From: a bacterium
GTDB lineage: Bacteria > Bacteroidota > Bacteroidia > Chitinophagales > Saprospiraceae
Length of the DNA stretch: 50,304 nucleotides
NCBI GenBank assembly: GCA_024742755.1
Contig: JANSXW010000035.1
Span: 1 to 50,304, forward strand
Reading direction: 5' to 3'
The translations under genes and the position numbers were made by a program. Position 1 is the stretch's first letter; each line of letters opens with the position of its first letter. The notes below the pieces were generated by a model, which saw only the letters and a program-made list of their open reading frames with translations, searched no databases and was not told the origin of the DNA. Shown here in pieces: positions 37,601 through 44,910 of the stretch.

Positions 37601-38200
37601 AATGCGGTCGAACTCCCGGAGCTGCTGCGTATTGCCTTCCGGCTGAATGGGGATGTTCTCGTCTGTAATGGCCGCCAGGATTTCCACACCATCGCCCAGC
37701 TCCCCTGCCAGCTGCAGGTTGAAGCTCGAGTTGAGGACCAGGTCCTGATTGTTGCCGAAGGAAATGCCCCGGGTGAAATTGCCATTGTAGTTGAGCCCCC
37801 GGAAGTCGAGCAGCTGCTCATCGCGCTCGTAGGGGTTGTACGCCAGGCCGATGCCGCCGTCATCGAGGGGCTTGGCCAGGCTCGTATCCAGGCGTTGCAG
37901 CTCCGCGCCCAGGGTAAAAGGCAGTACGCGGTAGGAAAGCTGCACTTTGGGGTACTGCAAAATCGAAGTATCAAACCTGATCTGCCGGTCTGCCACCCTA
38001 AACCAGGCTTTGGGCAGCGGTTCCCCGAGGGTGTCCGTGGCCACAAGGCTGCCGGGCACGATGGTCAGCGAATCCGACCACAATAAGGAAGGCTCCGGGG
38101 TGTAGTCAATGGTGCGCCAATTGCTGACAGGCGGCTCCTGAGCGGACAGGCTGGCAGGCAGGGACAGCAACAGGCATAAAGCTATAGCCCGGCAGGCCAT
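34679..38200 (-). CDS. Predicted large outer-membrane beta-barrel surface protein, unknown function
   Basis: This encodes 1173 residues from the ATG at 38198-38200, chosen because MACRAIALCLLLSLPASLSA is a signal peptide; an in-frame ATG at 38248 would add 16 residues. The protein is dominated by alternating beta-strand patterns and ends in VAANF, a terminal aromatic residue of the type recognised by the BAM insertion machinery. A conserved-looking block near residue 280-350 (LSGTERVFLDGEQLVRGLEE then DYIIDYNRGELTFTN) resembles a repeated domain seen in other large Bacteroidota surface proteins, but I cannot name the family. It is not SprA, which is about twice as long. The gene meets porX stop to stop, with no intervening base. 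Confidence 0.7.
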   Translation of the reverse strand: MACRAIALCLLLSLPASLSAQEPPVSNWRTIDYTPEPSLLWSDSLTIVPGSLVATDTLGEPLPKAWFRVADRQIRFDTSILQYPKVQLSYRVLPFTLGAELQRLDTSLAKPLDDGGIGLAYNPYERDEQLLDFRGLNYNGNFTRGISFGNNQDLVLNSSFNLQLAGELGDGVEILAAITDENIPIQPEGNTQQLREFDRIFIQLRKGQNQLTAGDYELQRPDSYFMNYFKKLQGATFSNVSTFEQGGQLSSQASVAISRGQFTRNFIDAIEGNQGPYKLRGGEGERFIIVLSGTERVFLDGEQLVRGLEEDYIIDYNRGELTFTNKRLITKDSRIVVEFEYADQNYVRSLYAVSSAYEKGRFKLNLNLFNQQDSRNATGELQLTDEDKRLLSEAGDREGGALLPSLDTLGEFSPSRVAYRQVDTLIRCGLQDTLVQYLVFTTEPQDSLLTARFSFVGQGNGQYILDANQPANERVYRWVGLDEHCQPAGDFAPVIQLTPPRQQQLYTLGGSYDFSEHTKVRAEVGMSRNDLNRFSDLDSEDDLGLSAYTELQHRLLPGGDSSGWQLDTRLSYEWVQADFEPLNPYRNPEFLRDWSLANVQGQGSVPEAEEQIGKGGFDLRKRGVGELSYELSGFRRDTLYQGWQHRFQVREQLEDWQVELDGSLLSTESTAQSTRFRRPRGTIAYAIPWLGRTRLGAYGEQERNARFNAGADTLEASSFYYNRYRFFLESPEQENWQWGSSFSERIDYAPVGERFLQSARASEANVNGKWRYQKARNRLQLAGNFTYRRLGISRPETTNQEAGATFLGRGDLNFTILKGVVQSSNTYEIGSGQEAKVEFTYVKVRPGEGTYIWLDSIYNNDGVIQQNEMEIAPFQDLADYVRVTAVTDEFIRTDDVRLNQSLRITPKAVWYNEEGWKATLARFSTLSNLTINRKTQATESVSAWNPFQLDVADSSLVAVTSNIRNVLFFNQADPTYDLQVGMSDVRNKFVQTSGFESRRNSEQYLRGRWNISKTVSTEFALSQGRRTNDSEFFNNKDFDIRYYEAGPEVTLIPSRAFRATLSYEFRQDDDQLPDGNAFAQRHSFEAEARYNQSTQTSIQLRTSLVAVDFDGPANSPVGFAILNGLQDGRNFLWSLTLDQQLAKNIQLRLSYEGRKTGEANVVHTGRAQVAANF

Positions 38201-38248
38201 ACCAATCCTCGCTTCGATCCATTCCCATATCCTGGCGGCCTTTGGCAT

Positions 38249-38911
38249 GCGTGTTTACTTGCGTTGCGTTTTTTCCAATAAACTAACGAAATATTATGGA
38301 TTGGCGTACACCGGAGCAGGGCTGTCCGTACAGGGTAGTAAAACGAAAGGGCAACCAAAGCTGCCCTTTCTTCAAGAAATCACCCGACTGTTGTATGGCT
38401 ATTGAGTGTAAGGCACTCTTGCCATACCACTCATTAGCCGTAGCGGTTGTTAAACCGATTCAGGCCAGGATTTATTCGCTAAGTAGGAAATTGGGAGGTG
38501 TAAATTAATACAATTTAACATTTCAGTGAAGAATCAGGTCAAAAAAGCCACTGAGTGCTGCAACAGAAGCTGCCCATTTCTGTTTTTAACCAAATTCAGA
38601 CAGACAAACTGAATGCCGGGGGTGGAAATATCTAAAATATTTAGTTATTTTCGCCTCAGATTGCAACAGTCTAAAAATCCCCCTCGTAAACTATATTGAA
38701 TGAGCCTTGCCAAAAGGCTATTTTAGGTGCAGCGTAAAGAATCGGTTACGCTGACTCGTCTGCATACCAAAACAAATAAGTCTGGTCATTTACCCAAAAC
38801 AGGTTACGGCTCCCTTAAATTTTGGCAGTAACTTAATTTTTGTGTTATTGATTCATTGTTACTTTGACAGAGGTATAAGTCATAAATACCCATGAGCTAA
38901 ACTATCGCACT
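38249..38911 (+). other. Hairpin-rich leader upstream of the haem peroxidase gene
   Basis: About 660 bases without a convincing gene; the one open frame (38296-38508) lacks a domain. Several inverted repeats are present: GAAAGGGCA / TGCCCTTTC (38345-38353 and 38362-38370), GTATGGC / GCCATAC with inner GAGTG / CACTC (38393-38427), AGCCTT / AAGGCT (38703-38719), and AGCGTAA / TTACGCT (38731-38752). None is followed by a strong T-run. The stretch may hold a structured 5' leader, a small RNA or remnants of an older locus. Confidence 0.45.
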
Positions 38912-41806
38912 ATGCAAAGACGATCTTTACACTTAATGCTATTTGGAGTCCTGGCCTCAACGGCACTTTTCGCGCAGCCGCTGAACGTGGACCTTTATCG
39001 TACCTACGATGGCTCCTTCAACAACCCGAACAACCCGGACTGGGGGCAGGCACACACCAACCTGCTCATTTCCGGCGATCAGGTTGCCTATGAAAACCTT
39101 ATTGACGAGCCGGCAGGGCCGAACCGCCCTAATCCACGGCGGGTCAGTAATTCGCTGTTCTCTCAGGGTGCTCCCCTCTTTGACCCTTTTGAGCTGAGCG
39201 ACTTTGTCTGGGCTTTTGGCCAGTTTCTTGACCACGACTTTGGCCTCACCCCTGACGGGACAGAGCCCATGAACATTAACGTGCCGCAGGGTGACCCTAT
39301 GTTTGACCCGTTCAATACCGGTCAGGCGATTATCCCTATGGTCCGTAATGTATTTGATCCTTCCACCGGAACCAATACGTTCAACCCCCGCCGCCATCCA
39401 AACGAGATTACTGCTTTCATTGATGGGTCCGGTGTTTATGGTTCTGATGAATTCCGGGCCAACTGGCTGCGGAGCTTTGAAGGGGGCAAACTGAAGGTAT
39501 CTGCGGGGAACCTTCCGCCTTTCAATACTTTCAACGGCGAATATGATGCGCCCATCGACCCGAATACGCCCCACATGGACAACCCGGTCGGCCTGACGGA
39601 GAAAGTCTTTGTGTGCGGTGACCCCCGTGCAGGTGAAAACCCCCTGCTCCTTGCCTTCCATGCGCTCTTTGTACGGGAGCACAACCGGTTGTGCGACGAG
39701 CTGGCTCAGGAATACCCGGACTGGAACGATGAGCAGCTTTATCAGCATGCCCGCAAACTGGTGGGCGGCCTGATTCAGTCGATCGTTTATGATGAATGGC
39801 TGCCTGCAATGGGCGTACAGCTGGAACCCTATCAGGGCTATGATGAAACCGTGCACCCACAGTTGTTCAACGTCTTCACCGCTGCTGCTTTCCGCCTTGG
39901 GCACACCCTGCTCAACAGTCAGCTCCTGCGCGTAGATGAGAATGGCAATGAGATCCCTGAGGGGCACATGCTGCTGCGCGATGCCTTCTTCAACCCTTAT
40001 CCGGTAATGGAGCTTGGCCTGGAGCCTTTCTTCCAGGGCATGGGCGAGCAAATGATGCAAAACTTTGACTCCAAGGTAGTCGATGATGTCCGCAACTTCC
40101 TCTTTGGCCCTCCGGGCTCAGGGGGGCTTGACCTCGTAGCCATCAATATACAGCGGGCACGGGAACGCGGCGTGGCCGACTTCAACACCATCCGCCAGAA
40201 CTTCGGGCTCAACCGCTACTCTTTCTTCCAGCAGATCAACAACGATCAGGAAGTGTACGCCCGGCTGATTGGGCTGTACGGGAATATTGATGAGCTCGAT
40301 CCATGGGTCGGTATGCTGGCCGAAGAGCCTGCACCGGGATCCATTCTCGGCCAAACGCTCAACCGTATTCTGCAGGTGCAATTTACAAACCTGCGGGACG
40401 GAGACCGTTTTTACTACGAAAACGACCCCGTGCTGACCGATGCCGAAAAGGACTGGATCAAGAATACGACCCTGCACGATGTGCTGATGAAGAATACCAC
40501 CATCAAGCTGATGCAGGACAAAGTATTCGAGGCCATGAGCCACGAAGAGATTTGTGACCATATGACTTCTGATATCACCGGTGAGGTGGTGACGGAGTCC
40601 GGAGAAGCCGTTCCTTCCGTGATGGTAAATGTCATCAACACCACCGGCCCGATGAACCTGATGACCAACGACGAAGGGCGCTTCGACTTCTGGGGCGTAC
40701 CGGCATGTGACGTGACGATGATCGGCATGGAGCGGGACGACGACCTCACCAACGGCGTGTCTACAGCTGACCTTATTCGTATTCAGCAGCACATCCTTGG
40801 TGTAATCGACCTGGACAGCCCCTACAAGCAAATTGCCGCAGACGTCAACCGCAGCGGCACGATTACCGTGCTCGACCAAATTTACATCCGCCGGGTTATC
40901 CTGGGGCAGGCTGACTTCTTCCCCAACAACTTCTCCTGGCGTTTTGTAGATGCGAAATACCAATTCCAGACGGATGAGCCACAGGGCGAAGACTTCCCGG
41001 AAACCATTACAGTGGATGACGTCCTATCTGAAGACATGGACCTGCAGTTTATTGCGGTTAAAGTTGCGGACGTTACCGGCGATGCTATTCCTAATGGTTT
41101 CCACTCCGGCGAGGTTGGCGAGCGCAGCCTGACCCTCTTCCAACTGCAAAATATGAAACTTGAGGCCGGCCAGGTCTATGACATCCCAGTCACTTCAGCC
41201 GCTATTGCCAATCTGGAAGGCTACCAGTTCGGATTCGACTATGATACGGATATACTGGACTTCCAGGGCATGAAACCCGGCAGCCTGACCAACCTGACTG
41301 AAGACCACTTCGGCACCTTTGAAGCAGAAGGTCAAATCACCACAAGCTGGGTAAAACCTTCCGGTTTCGAAGCTAAGGCGGATGAGCCTCTGTTCTTCCT
41401 CACCTTCCAGGCCAAGCGCCCGGTACAGCTGAGCGAAGCACTGTCGCTAAGCGAGCAGAAGGTAAAGGCAGAGGCTTACAGCAATGGCTTGCAGGTATCT
41501 AACCTTGGCTTGGTGTTTGAGCAAGGCACCGGCGCTGACGCGAGTGGCTTTGCCCTGCAGCAAAACCAGCCCAACCCATTCCGGGAGTCCACCCTCATCA
41601 ACTTCCGCATGCCGGAGGCTGGCTGGGCTCGCCTGACGGTGACGGACATCAGTGGCAAGGTCCTCCTGGTACAGGAAAACGACTACGATGCCGGCGAGCA
41701 GCAGTGGCAGCTCAACCGCAATGACCTGAAGGGCAGCGGCGTCCTGTTCTACACCGTGGAAACCGCCAACGACCGCGCCACGCAGCGCATGATTGTGGTG
41801 GATTAA
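38912..41806 (+). CDS. Animal-type haem peroxidase with dockerin-like, cohesin-like and T9SS domains
   Basis: A 964-residue secreted protein with a signal peptide ending near FAQ. Residues 25-540 match the animal haem peroxidase family (myeloperoxidase, peroxidasin): distal histidine H108 in QFLDHDF, catalytic arginine R239 and haem-linking glutamate E242 in DPRAGENP, the REHNRLCDEL helix, and proximal histidine H331 in FRLGHTLLNS. Asparagine replaces the extra methionine link of myeloperoxidase. Residues about 560-690 hold a carboxypeptidase-regulatory-like insert and a dockerin-like repeat (DVNRSGTITVLDQIYIRR). A cohesin-like domain (770-860) and a type A T9SS sorting domain complete it. 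It probably oxidises halides or phenols at the cell surface. A terminator follows at 41833-41870. Confidence 0.9.
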   Translation: MQRRSLHLMLFGVLASTALFAQPLNVDLYRTYDGSFNNPNNPDWGQAHTNLLISGDQVAYENLIDEPAGPNRPNPRRVSNSLFSQGAPLFDPFELSDFVWAFGQFLDHDFGLTPDGTEPMNINVPQGDPMFDPFNTGQAIIPMVRNVFDPSTGTNTFNPRRHPNEITAFIDGSGVYGSDEFRANWLRSFEGGKLKVSAGNLPPFNTFNGEYDAPIDPNTPHMDNPVGLTEKVFVCGDPRAGENPLLLAFHALFVREHNRLCDELAQEYPDWNDEQLYQHARKLVGGLIQSIVYDEWLPAMGVQLEPYQGYDETVHPQLFNVFTAAAFRLGHTLLNSQLLRVDENGNEIPEGHMLLRDAFFNPYPVMELGLEPFFQGMGEQMMQNFDSKVVDDVRNFLFGPPGSGGLDLVAINIQRARERGVADFNTIRQNFGLNRYSFFQQINNDQEVYARLIGLYGNIDELDPWVGMLAEEPAPGSILGQTLNRILQVQFTNLRDGDRFYYENDPVLTDAEKDWIKNTTLHDVLMKNTTIKLMQDKVFEAMSHEEICDHMTSDITGEVVTESGEAVPSVMVNVINTTGPMNLMTNDEGRFDFWGVPACDVTMIGMERDDDLTNGVSTADLIRIQQHILGVIDLDSPYKQIAADVNRSGTITVLDQIYIRRVILGQADFFPNNFSWRFVDAKYQFQTDEPQGEDFPETITVDDVLSEDMDLQFIAVKVADVTGDAIPNGFHSGEVGERSLTLFQLQNMKLEAGQVYDIPVTSAAIANLEGYQFGFDYDTDILDFQGMKPGSLTNLTEDHFGTFEAEGQITTSWVKPSGFEAKADEPLFFLTFQAKRPVQLSEALSLSEQKVKAEAYSNGLQVSNLGLVFEQGTGADASGFALQQNQPNPFRESTLINFRMPEAGWARLTVTDISGKVLLVQENDYDAGEQQWQLNRNDLKGSGVLFYTVETANDRATQRMIVVD

Positions 41807-41832
41807 GCCCACAACTGAGCTAAAATGACAGG

Positions 41833-41870
41833 AGCGGATTCGCGTGGGCGGGTCCGCTTTTGTTGTTTTT
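41833..41870 (+). terminator. Terminator of the haem peroxidase gene
   Basis: AGCGGA (41833-41838) pairs with TCCGCT (41853-41858), with a small inner CGC/GCG pair. A T-rich run TTTTGTTGTTTTT follows at 41858-41870, overlapping the 3' end of the convergent DUF2442 gene. Confidence 0.75.
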
Positions 41871-42315
41871 AGGGGAGGGGGGAAGGGAAGCTGGCTTTGT
41901 AGAGGAGTTCAGGGTCTACACTGAAGGGGTGGAAACGGAGCACACCTTCGAAATCCCGAATTTGCCTGCCATGAGAGGGCCAAATCAGCGTCCCGTTCCG
42001 GACTTTGAAGGACCGGAATAGAACGGGGTCTTCAAGGAGTGCTTTTTCCAGTGGGCGGAACTCATCCAGAAAGTTCTGAAAGTCGATTTCGCCTTTCACC
42101 CCTCCATCAAACTCAAGAAGCATAGAAAACGCTCCGGTGAGCCGGGCTTTGACGACTTTGGGGAACAGCGGCAACTTCATCGCTGCTGCAATGCATTCAA
42201 AGTTTTGCAGATTTGGGCGAGCCTTTTGCAGCTTCAGGGCTTCCAGCAACACCTCAACCTGCTGACCGGCAGGTAGTGCACTTAGATGATGTCCAACGTA
42301 TTTTGCATCTGGCAT
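41869..42315 (-). CDS. DUF2442-domain protein
   Basis: A 148-residue cytosolic protein. Residues from about 48 onward match DUF2442 (ARLTGAFSMLLEFDGGVKGE, then LIWPSHGRQIRD). The first 47 residues form an extra helical segment not usual in short DUF2442 proteins. It starts seven bases after the DUF4160 gene on the same strand, and DUF4160-DUF2442 pairs are common in bacteria and often compared to toxin-antitoxin modules. The biochemical function is unknown. The terminator of the convergent peroxidase gene overlaps its stop codon. The pair sits beside a gene remnant, suggesting insertion into an older locus. Confidence 0.75.
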   Translation of the reverse strand: MPDAKYVGHHLSALPAGQQVEVLLEALKLQKARPNLQNFECIAAAMKLPLFPKVVKARLTGAFSMLLEFDGGVKGEIDFQNFLDEFRPLEKALLEDPVLFRSFKVRNGTLIWPSHGRQIRDFEGVLRFHPFSVDPELLYKASFPSPLP

Positions 42316-42322
42316 GGTTTTG

Positions 42323-42577
42323 TTATTTTTGGAATTCGTCCCATTGATCTTCTAGGAATGTTCTGTTCTCTTCAGCCCACTTTTTCACTTTCTTGCTTTT
42401 CTTTGGGCTGATTTTTCCTTTAATGGTGTTTCCCTCAAAGTCATAAACTGCTTCATCACCGCCCTCTTTAGCATGAAAATGCGGCGGATTATGATCCTTA
42501 AAATACATATAAATAGCAACTCCTGCAACCGTTGCTATTGCAGGAGAAAGTACATAAATCGCTATTGTTAAAAGCAT
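42323..42577 (-). CDS. DUF4160-domain protein
   Basis: An 84-residue protein with the DUF4160 signature MYFKDHNPPHFHA. The residues before it (LLTIAIYVLSPAIATVAGVA) form a hydrophobic N-terminus, unusual for this normally soluble family; a start within it is possible, but no closer ATG precedes the motif except internal ones. It is paired with the DUF2442 gene seven bases downstream. The function of the pair is unknown; a role as a toxin-antitoxin-like or small regulatory module is speculation. Confidence 0.75.
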   Translation of the reverse strand: MLLTIAIYVLSPAIATVAGVAIYMYFKDHNPPHFHAKEGGDEAVYDFEGNTIKGKISPKKSKKVKKWAEENRTFLEDQWDEFQK

Positions 42578-42585
42578 GGGGATGA

Positions 42586-42753
42586 GTTTTAGGTTCTGCT
42601 AAGCACTTCAAACTTTCAGTTGAGGAATTATTTTTTGAGCCCCGCGTCCGCGAAATCATCAAAGCGGAGCACCTCGACATCAACAATGAAGCCCAACTAC
42701 TCCGCCGCTTCGGCCGCAAAACCATCGCCAACCCTTACGAGCTGACCGTATAG
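42586..42753 (+). pseudogene. Possible 3' remnant of an unknown gene
   Basis: The plus strand is open from about 42586 to a TAG at 42751-42753. It encodes a plausible protein C-terminus (LSVEELFFEPRVREIIKAE, then LDINNEAQLLRRFGRKTIAN) with no start codon of its own. GC content rises abruptly inside it near 42636. It looks like the tail of a gene whose 5' part has been lost, perhaps by insertion of the DUF4160/DUF2442 pair, which is transcribed away from it. I do not recognise the family. Confidence 0.35.
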
Positions 42754-42758
42754 GAGGG

Positions 42759-44624
42759 TTATTCGATTTCTAAAATCATAGCCGACTTACCGGGCACATT
42801 GATGGTTCCCGAAGTTTTATAGGCCTTCCCGGTCATTATGTCCTTGCCCTGCGTGGTACCGCCCAGCATTTCTGCAAAGCGGTCGAGTTGCAGGGGCGTA
42901 GCTTCCTCATTTTTATTGAGAATGGTCATGACTTTGCTGGTATCGGTATAGCGGAAGGTGACGTAGAAACCGCCGTCCGGCACAAACTGCATAAGCTTGC
43001 CATGGTGGATCGCCTCGCTGGTTTTGCGCCAGTTGAGCAGCTTTTTGATGTAGGCTTTGGCTTCTTTCTGGTCCTCAGTGAGGCCTTTGCCAGTGAAGCC
43101 GTTGACCTCATCGCCTGCCCAGCCACCGGGGAAGTCGGTGCGGATGATGCCGTGGTCGCCGGGGTAGCCTTCATTGTCCATCAGGATTTCGGTACCGTAG
43201 TACAGCTGAGGCGTTCCGCGTAAGGTCATAATGTAGGCAATGCCCATTTTGAAGAGGCCGAGGTCTTCGTTCACCTGCGTGTAAAAGCGGTCCATGTCGT
43301 GGTTGTCCGGGAAGGTCACGAGGCTGTAGGGATCGGCATAGAGGAAGTCCTGCGTCAGCATTTTGTACAGCTCGATAAGCCCGCTGCCGTATTGCTTTTC
43401 CTCCTGTACCAGCCCTTGCGTAAGCGCAAACTGAATGGGGAAGTCCATCAGGCTCGGCAGGCAGGAGGTGTAGTCATCGTGGTTGTCTTTGCCTTCCTGC
43501 CAGTAGGATACGATAGCCGGATTGGTCACCCACTCTTCGCCCACGGTATTGAAATTGGGGTATTCGGCGCGCAGGGCGCAGGTCCATTCCGTCATAAAGT
43601 CCTTGTCCGGATAAGGGTAGGTGTCCATCCGGATGCCGGAAAGGCCGGAGTATTCGATCCACCAAATGGTATTCTGTATCAGATAGGTAGCCAGCAGCGG
43701 ATTGCGCTGATTCATATCGGGCATGGTTTCCACAAACCAGCCATCGGAGAACATGCGCTTGTCGTACTCGGAAGCGTGAATGTCCTGCACGGTATTCCGG
43801 CGGTGGGAGGTGTTGACGTATTCTCCTCCGAAGTTAATCCAGTCATCCGTAGGCATGTCCTTTACAAACCAATGCTCAGAGCCGCAGTGGTTAAGGATCA
43901 TGTCCATGATGATCTTGATATCCTTGTCTTTTGCCCGCTGAATGAGATCGAGGTACTCTTCATTGCTGCCAAAGCGCTGATCCACCTTGTAGAAATCCGT
44001 GGCGGCGTAGCCGTGGTAGGAATAGTCGGGCATATCGTTTTCCAAAACCGGATTGAGCCAGATCGCCGTGAAGCCCATGTCGTCAATATAATCCAGCTGA
44101 TCGATGATGCCCTGAATATCGCCCCCGTGGCGCCCGCCTTTGAAGTCGCGGTTGGGCTTCTCCATCATGCCCGCCACCGCGTCATTATCCGGATTGCCGT
44201 TGGCGAAGCGGTCCGGGGTAATGAGGTACATGACGTCCGCCGGGGTGAAGCTCTCGCGCAAGGCAGAGCCTGGTGCGCGCTCCCGCAGTTCATAGTCGTA
44301 GGAATCCACGACATCTTTGCCGTCCAGCAGCTGCACCTGAAAAGTGCCCGGCTCCACGCTCTCTGCCAGTTCCAGGTTGACAAAGAGGTAATTGGGGTTT
44401 TGCACCCGCACCGTGGAGGTAATTTTCACACCATCATAATCGCTCAGTGCAACTTTGTACTGCGCCAGGTTGTCTCCGTAGAGCAGGAGTTCGAGCTCAG
44501 GGTTATGCATCCCTGCCCACCAGTTGGGCGGCTCTACGCGTTGTAGGGGAGATTGGGCGAAAAGTGCGCTGCTCCCTAACAGCAGAAGCAGGGCGACGGT
44601 AAGGCGTTGGATGTAGGCGGTCAT
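42759..44624 (-). CDS. GH13 alpha-glucanase, cyclomaltodextrinase/neopullulanase type
   Basis: A 621-residue secreted alpha-amylase-family enzyme. The ATG at 44622-44624 gives a signal peptide (MTAYIQRLTVALLLLLGSSA, cut near FAQ). An N-terminal immunoglobulin-like domain (about residues 25-125) precedes the GH13 barrel. Catalytic residues are all present: nucleophile D334 in GIRMDTYPYP, acid/base E363 in TVGEEW and D443 in FPDNHD. A small C-terminal beta domain follows. The MNHCGSEHW-like segment (ILNHCGSEHWFVKD) fits Bacteroidota SusA and neopullulanase proteins. It breaks alpha-1,4-linkages in starch-like glucans or cyclodextrins in the periplasm or at the cell surface. SusC/D genes are not in the window. 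It stands alone, near a lipoprotein esterase. Confidence 0.92.
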   Translation of the reverse strand: MTAYIQRLTVALLLLLGSSALFAQSPLQRVEPPNWWAGMHNPELELLLYGDNLAQYKVALSDYDGVKITSTVRVQNPNYLFVNLELAESVEPGTFQVQLLDGKDVVDSYDYELRERAPGSALRESFTPADVMYLITPDRFANGNPDNDAVAGMMEKPNRDFKGGRHGGDIQGIIDQLDYIDDMGFTAIWLNPVLENDMPDYSYHGYAATDFYKVDQRFGSNEEYLDLIQRAKDKDIKIIMDMILNHCGSEHWFVKDMPTDDWINFGGEYVNTSHRRNTVQDIHASEYDKRMFSDGWFVETMPDMNQRNPLLATYLIQNTIWWIEYSGLSGIRMDTYPYPDKDFMTEWTCALRAEYPNFNTVGEEWVTNPAIVSYWQEGKDNHDDYTSCLPSLMDFPIQFALTQGLVQEEKQYGSGLIELYKMLTQDFLYADPYSLVTFPDNHDMDRFYTQVNEDLGLFKMGIAYIMTLRGTPQLYYGTEILMDNEGYPGDHGIIRTDFPGGWAGDEVNGFTGKGLTEDQKEAKAYIKKLLNWRKTSEAIHHGKLMQFVPDGGFYVTFRYTDTSKVMTILNKNEEATPLQLDRFAEMLGGTTQGKDIMTGKAYKTSGTINVPGKSAMILEIE

Positions 44625-44715
44625 AATTCCTGGTTTTGCGGCAAAATAGGGAATTTTGGGAAAATATAGATGGCGGATTAGGGCCGGAAGGCGGGGCACA
44701 TGAGTTCCTGGTGAG

Positions 44716-44790
44716 CAGACAAAACACCCATGCATAATGGAGTGGAAATGCCCTTCCAGCTTGCGTAAACCCAAATGTCTGTTTTGTCTG
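44716..44790. repeat. 11-bp inverted repeat between GH13 and esterase genes
   Basis: CAGACAAAACA (44716-44726) and TGTTTTGTCTG (44780-44790) are exact reverse complements separated by 53 bases. The right arm also contains TGTCTG twice. It lies in the spacer upstream of the GH13 gene and could be an operator for a regulator or a large loop structure. No gene is visible in the loop. Confidence 0.45.
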
Positions 44791-44805
44791 ATGACTTTGC
44801 CATGC

Positions 44806-44910
44806 TTACTTTAAAAGTTCCAAGTCTTGCAATTTTCGTCCCAGCTCATCATCGACAGCCAACTTCAAAAAGTCTTCGTGCAGTTTATGATTACAACTTT
44901 TCTTCTTCAC
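44806..44910 (-). CDS. Possible small 34-residue protein overlapping the esterase stop
   Basis: A GTG at 44908-44910 overlaps the TGA of the esterase gene (GTGA) and opens 34 codons to a TAA at 44806-44808. The product starts VKKKSCNHKLHEDFLKLAVD and ends with a charged helix. The codons are protein-like and the start overlap suggests coupling. The phrase CNHKLHE also occurs in the HAAO protein at 46645, but similarity does not extend further. It could be a real small protein, a C-terminal remnant or chance. Confidence 0.25.
   Translation of the reverse strand: MKKKSCNHKLHEDFLKLAVDDELGRKLQDLELLK

Noticed and set aside
38296..38508. A 70-codon plus-strand frame in the peroxidase leader
   Set aside because: No domain, odd composition, and it covers two hairpins, so structure explains the region better than coding.
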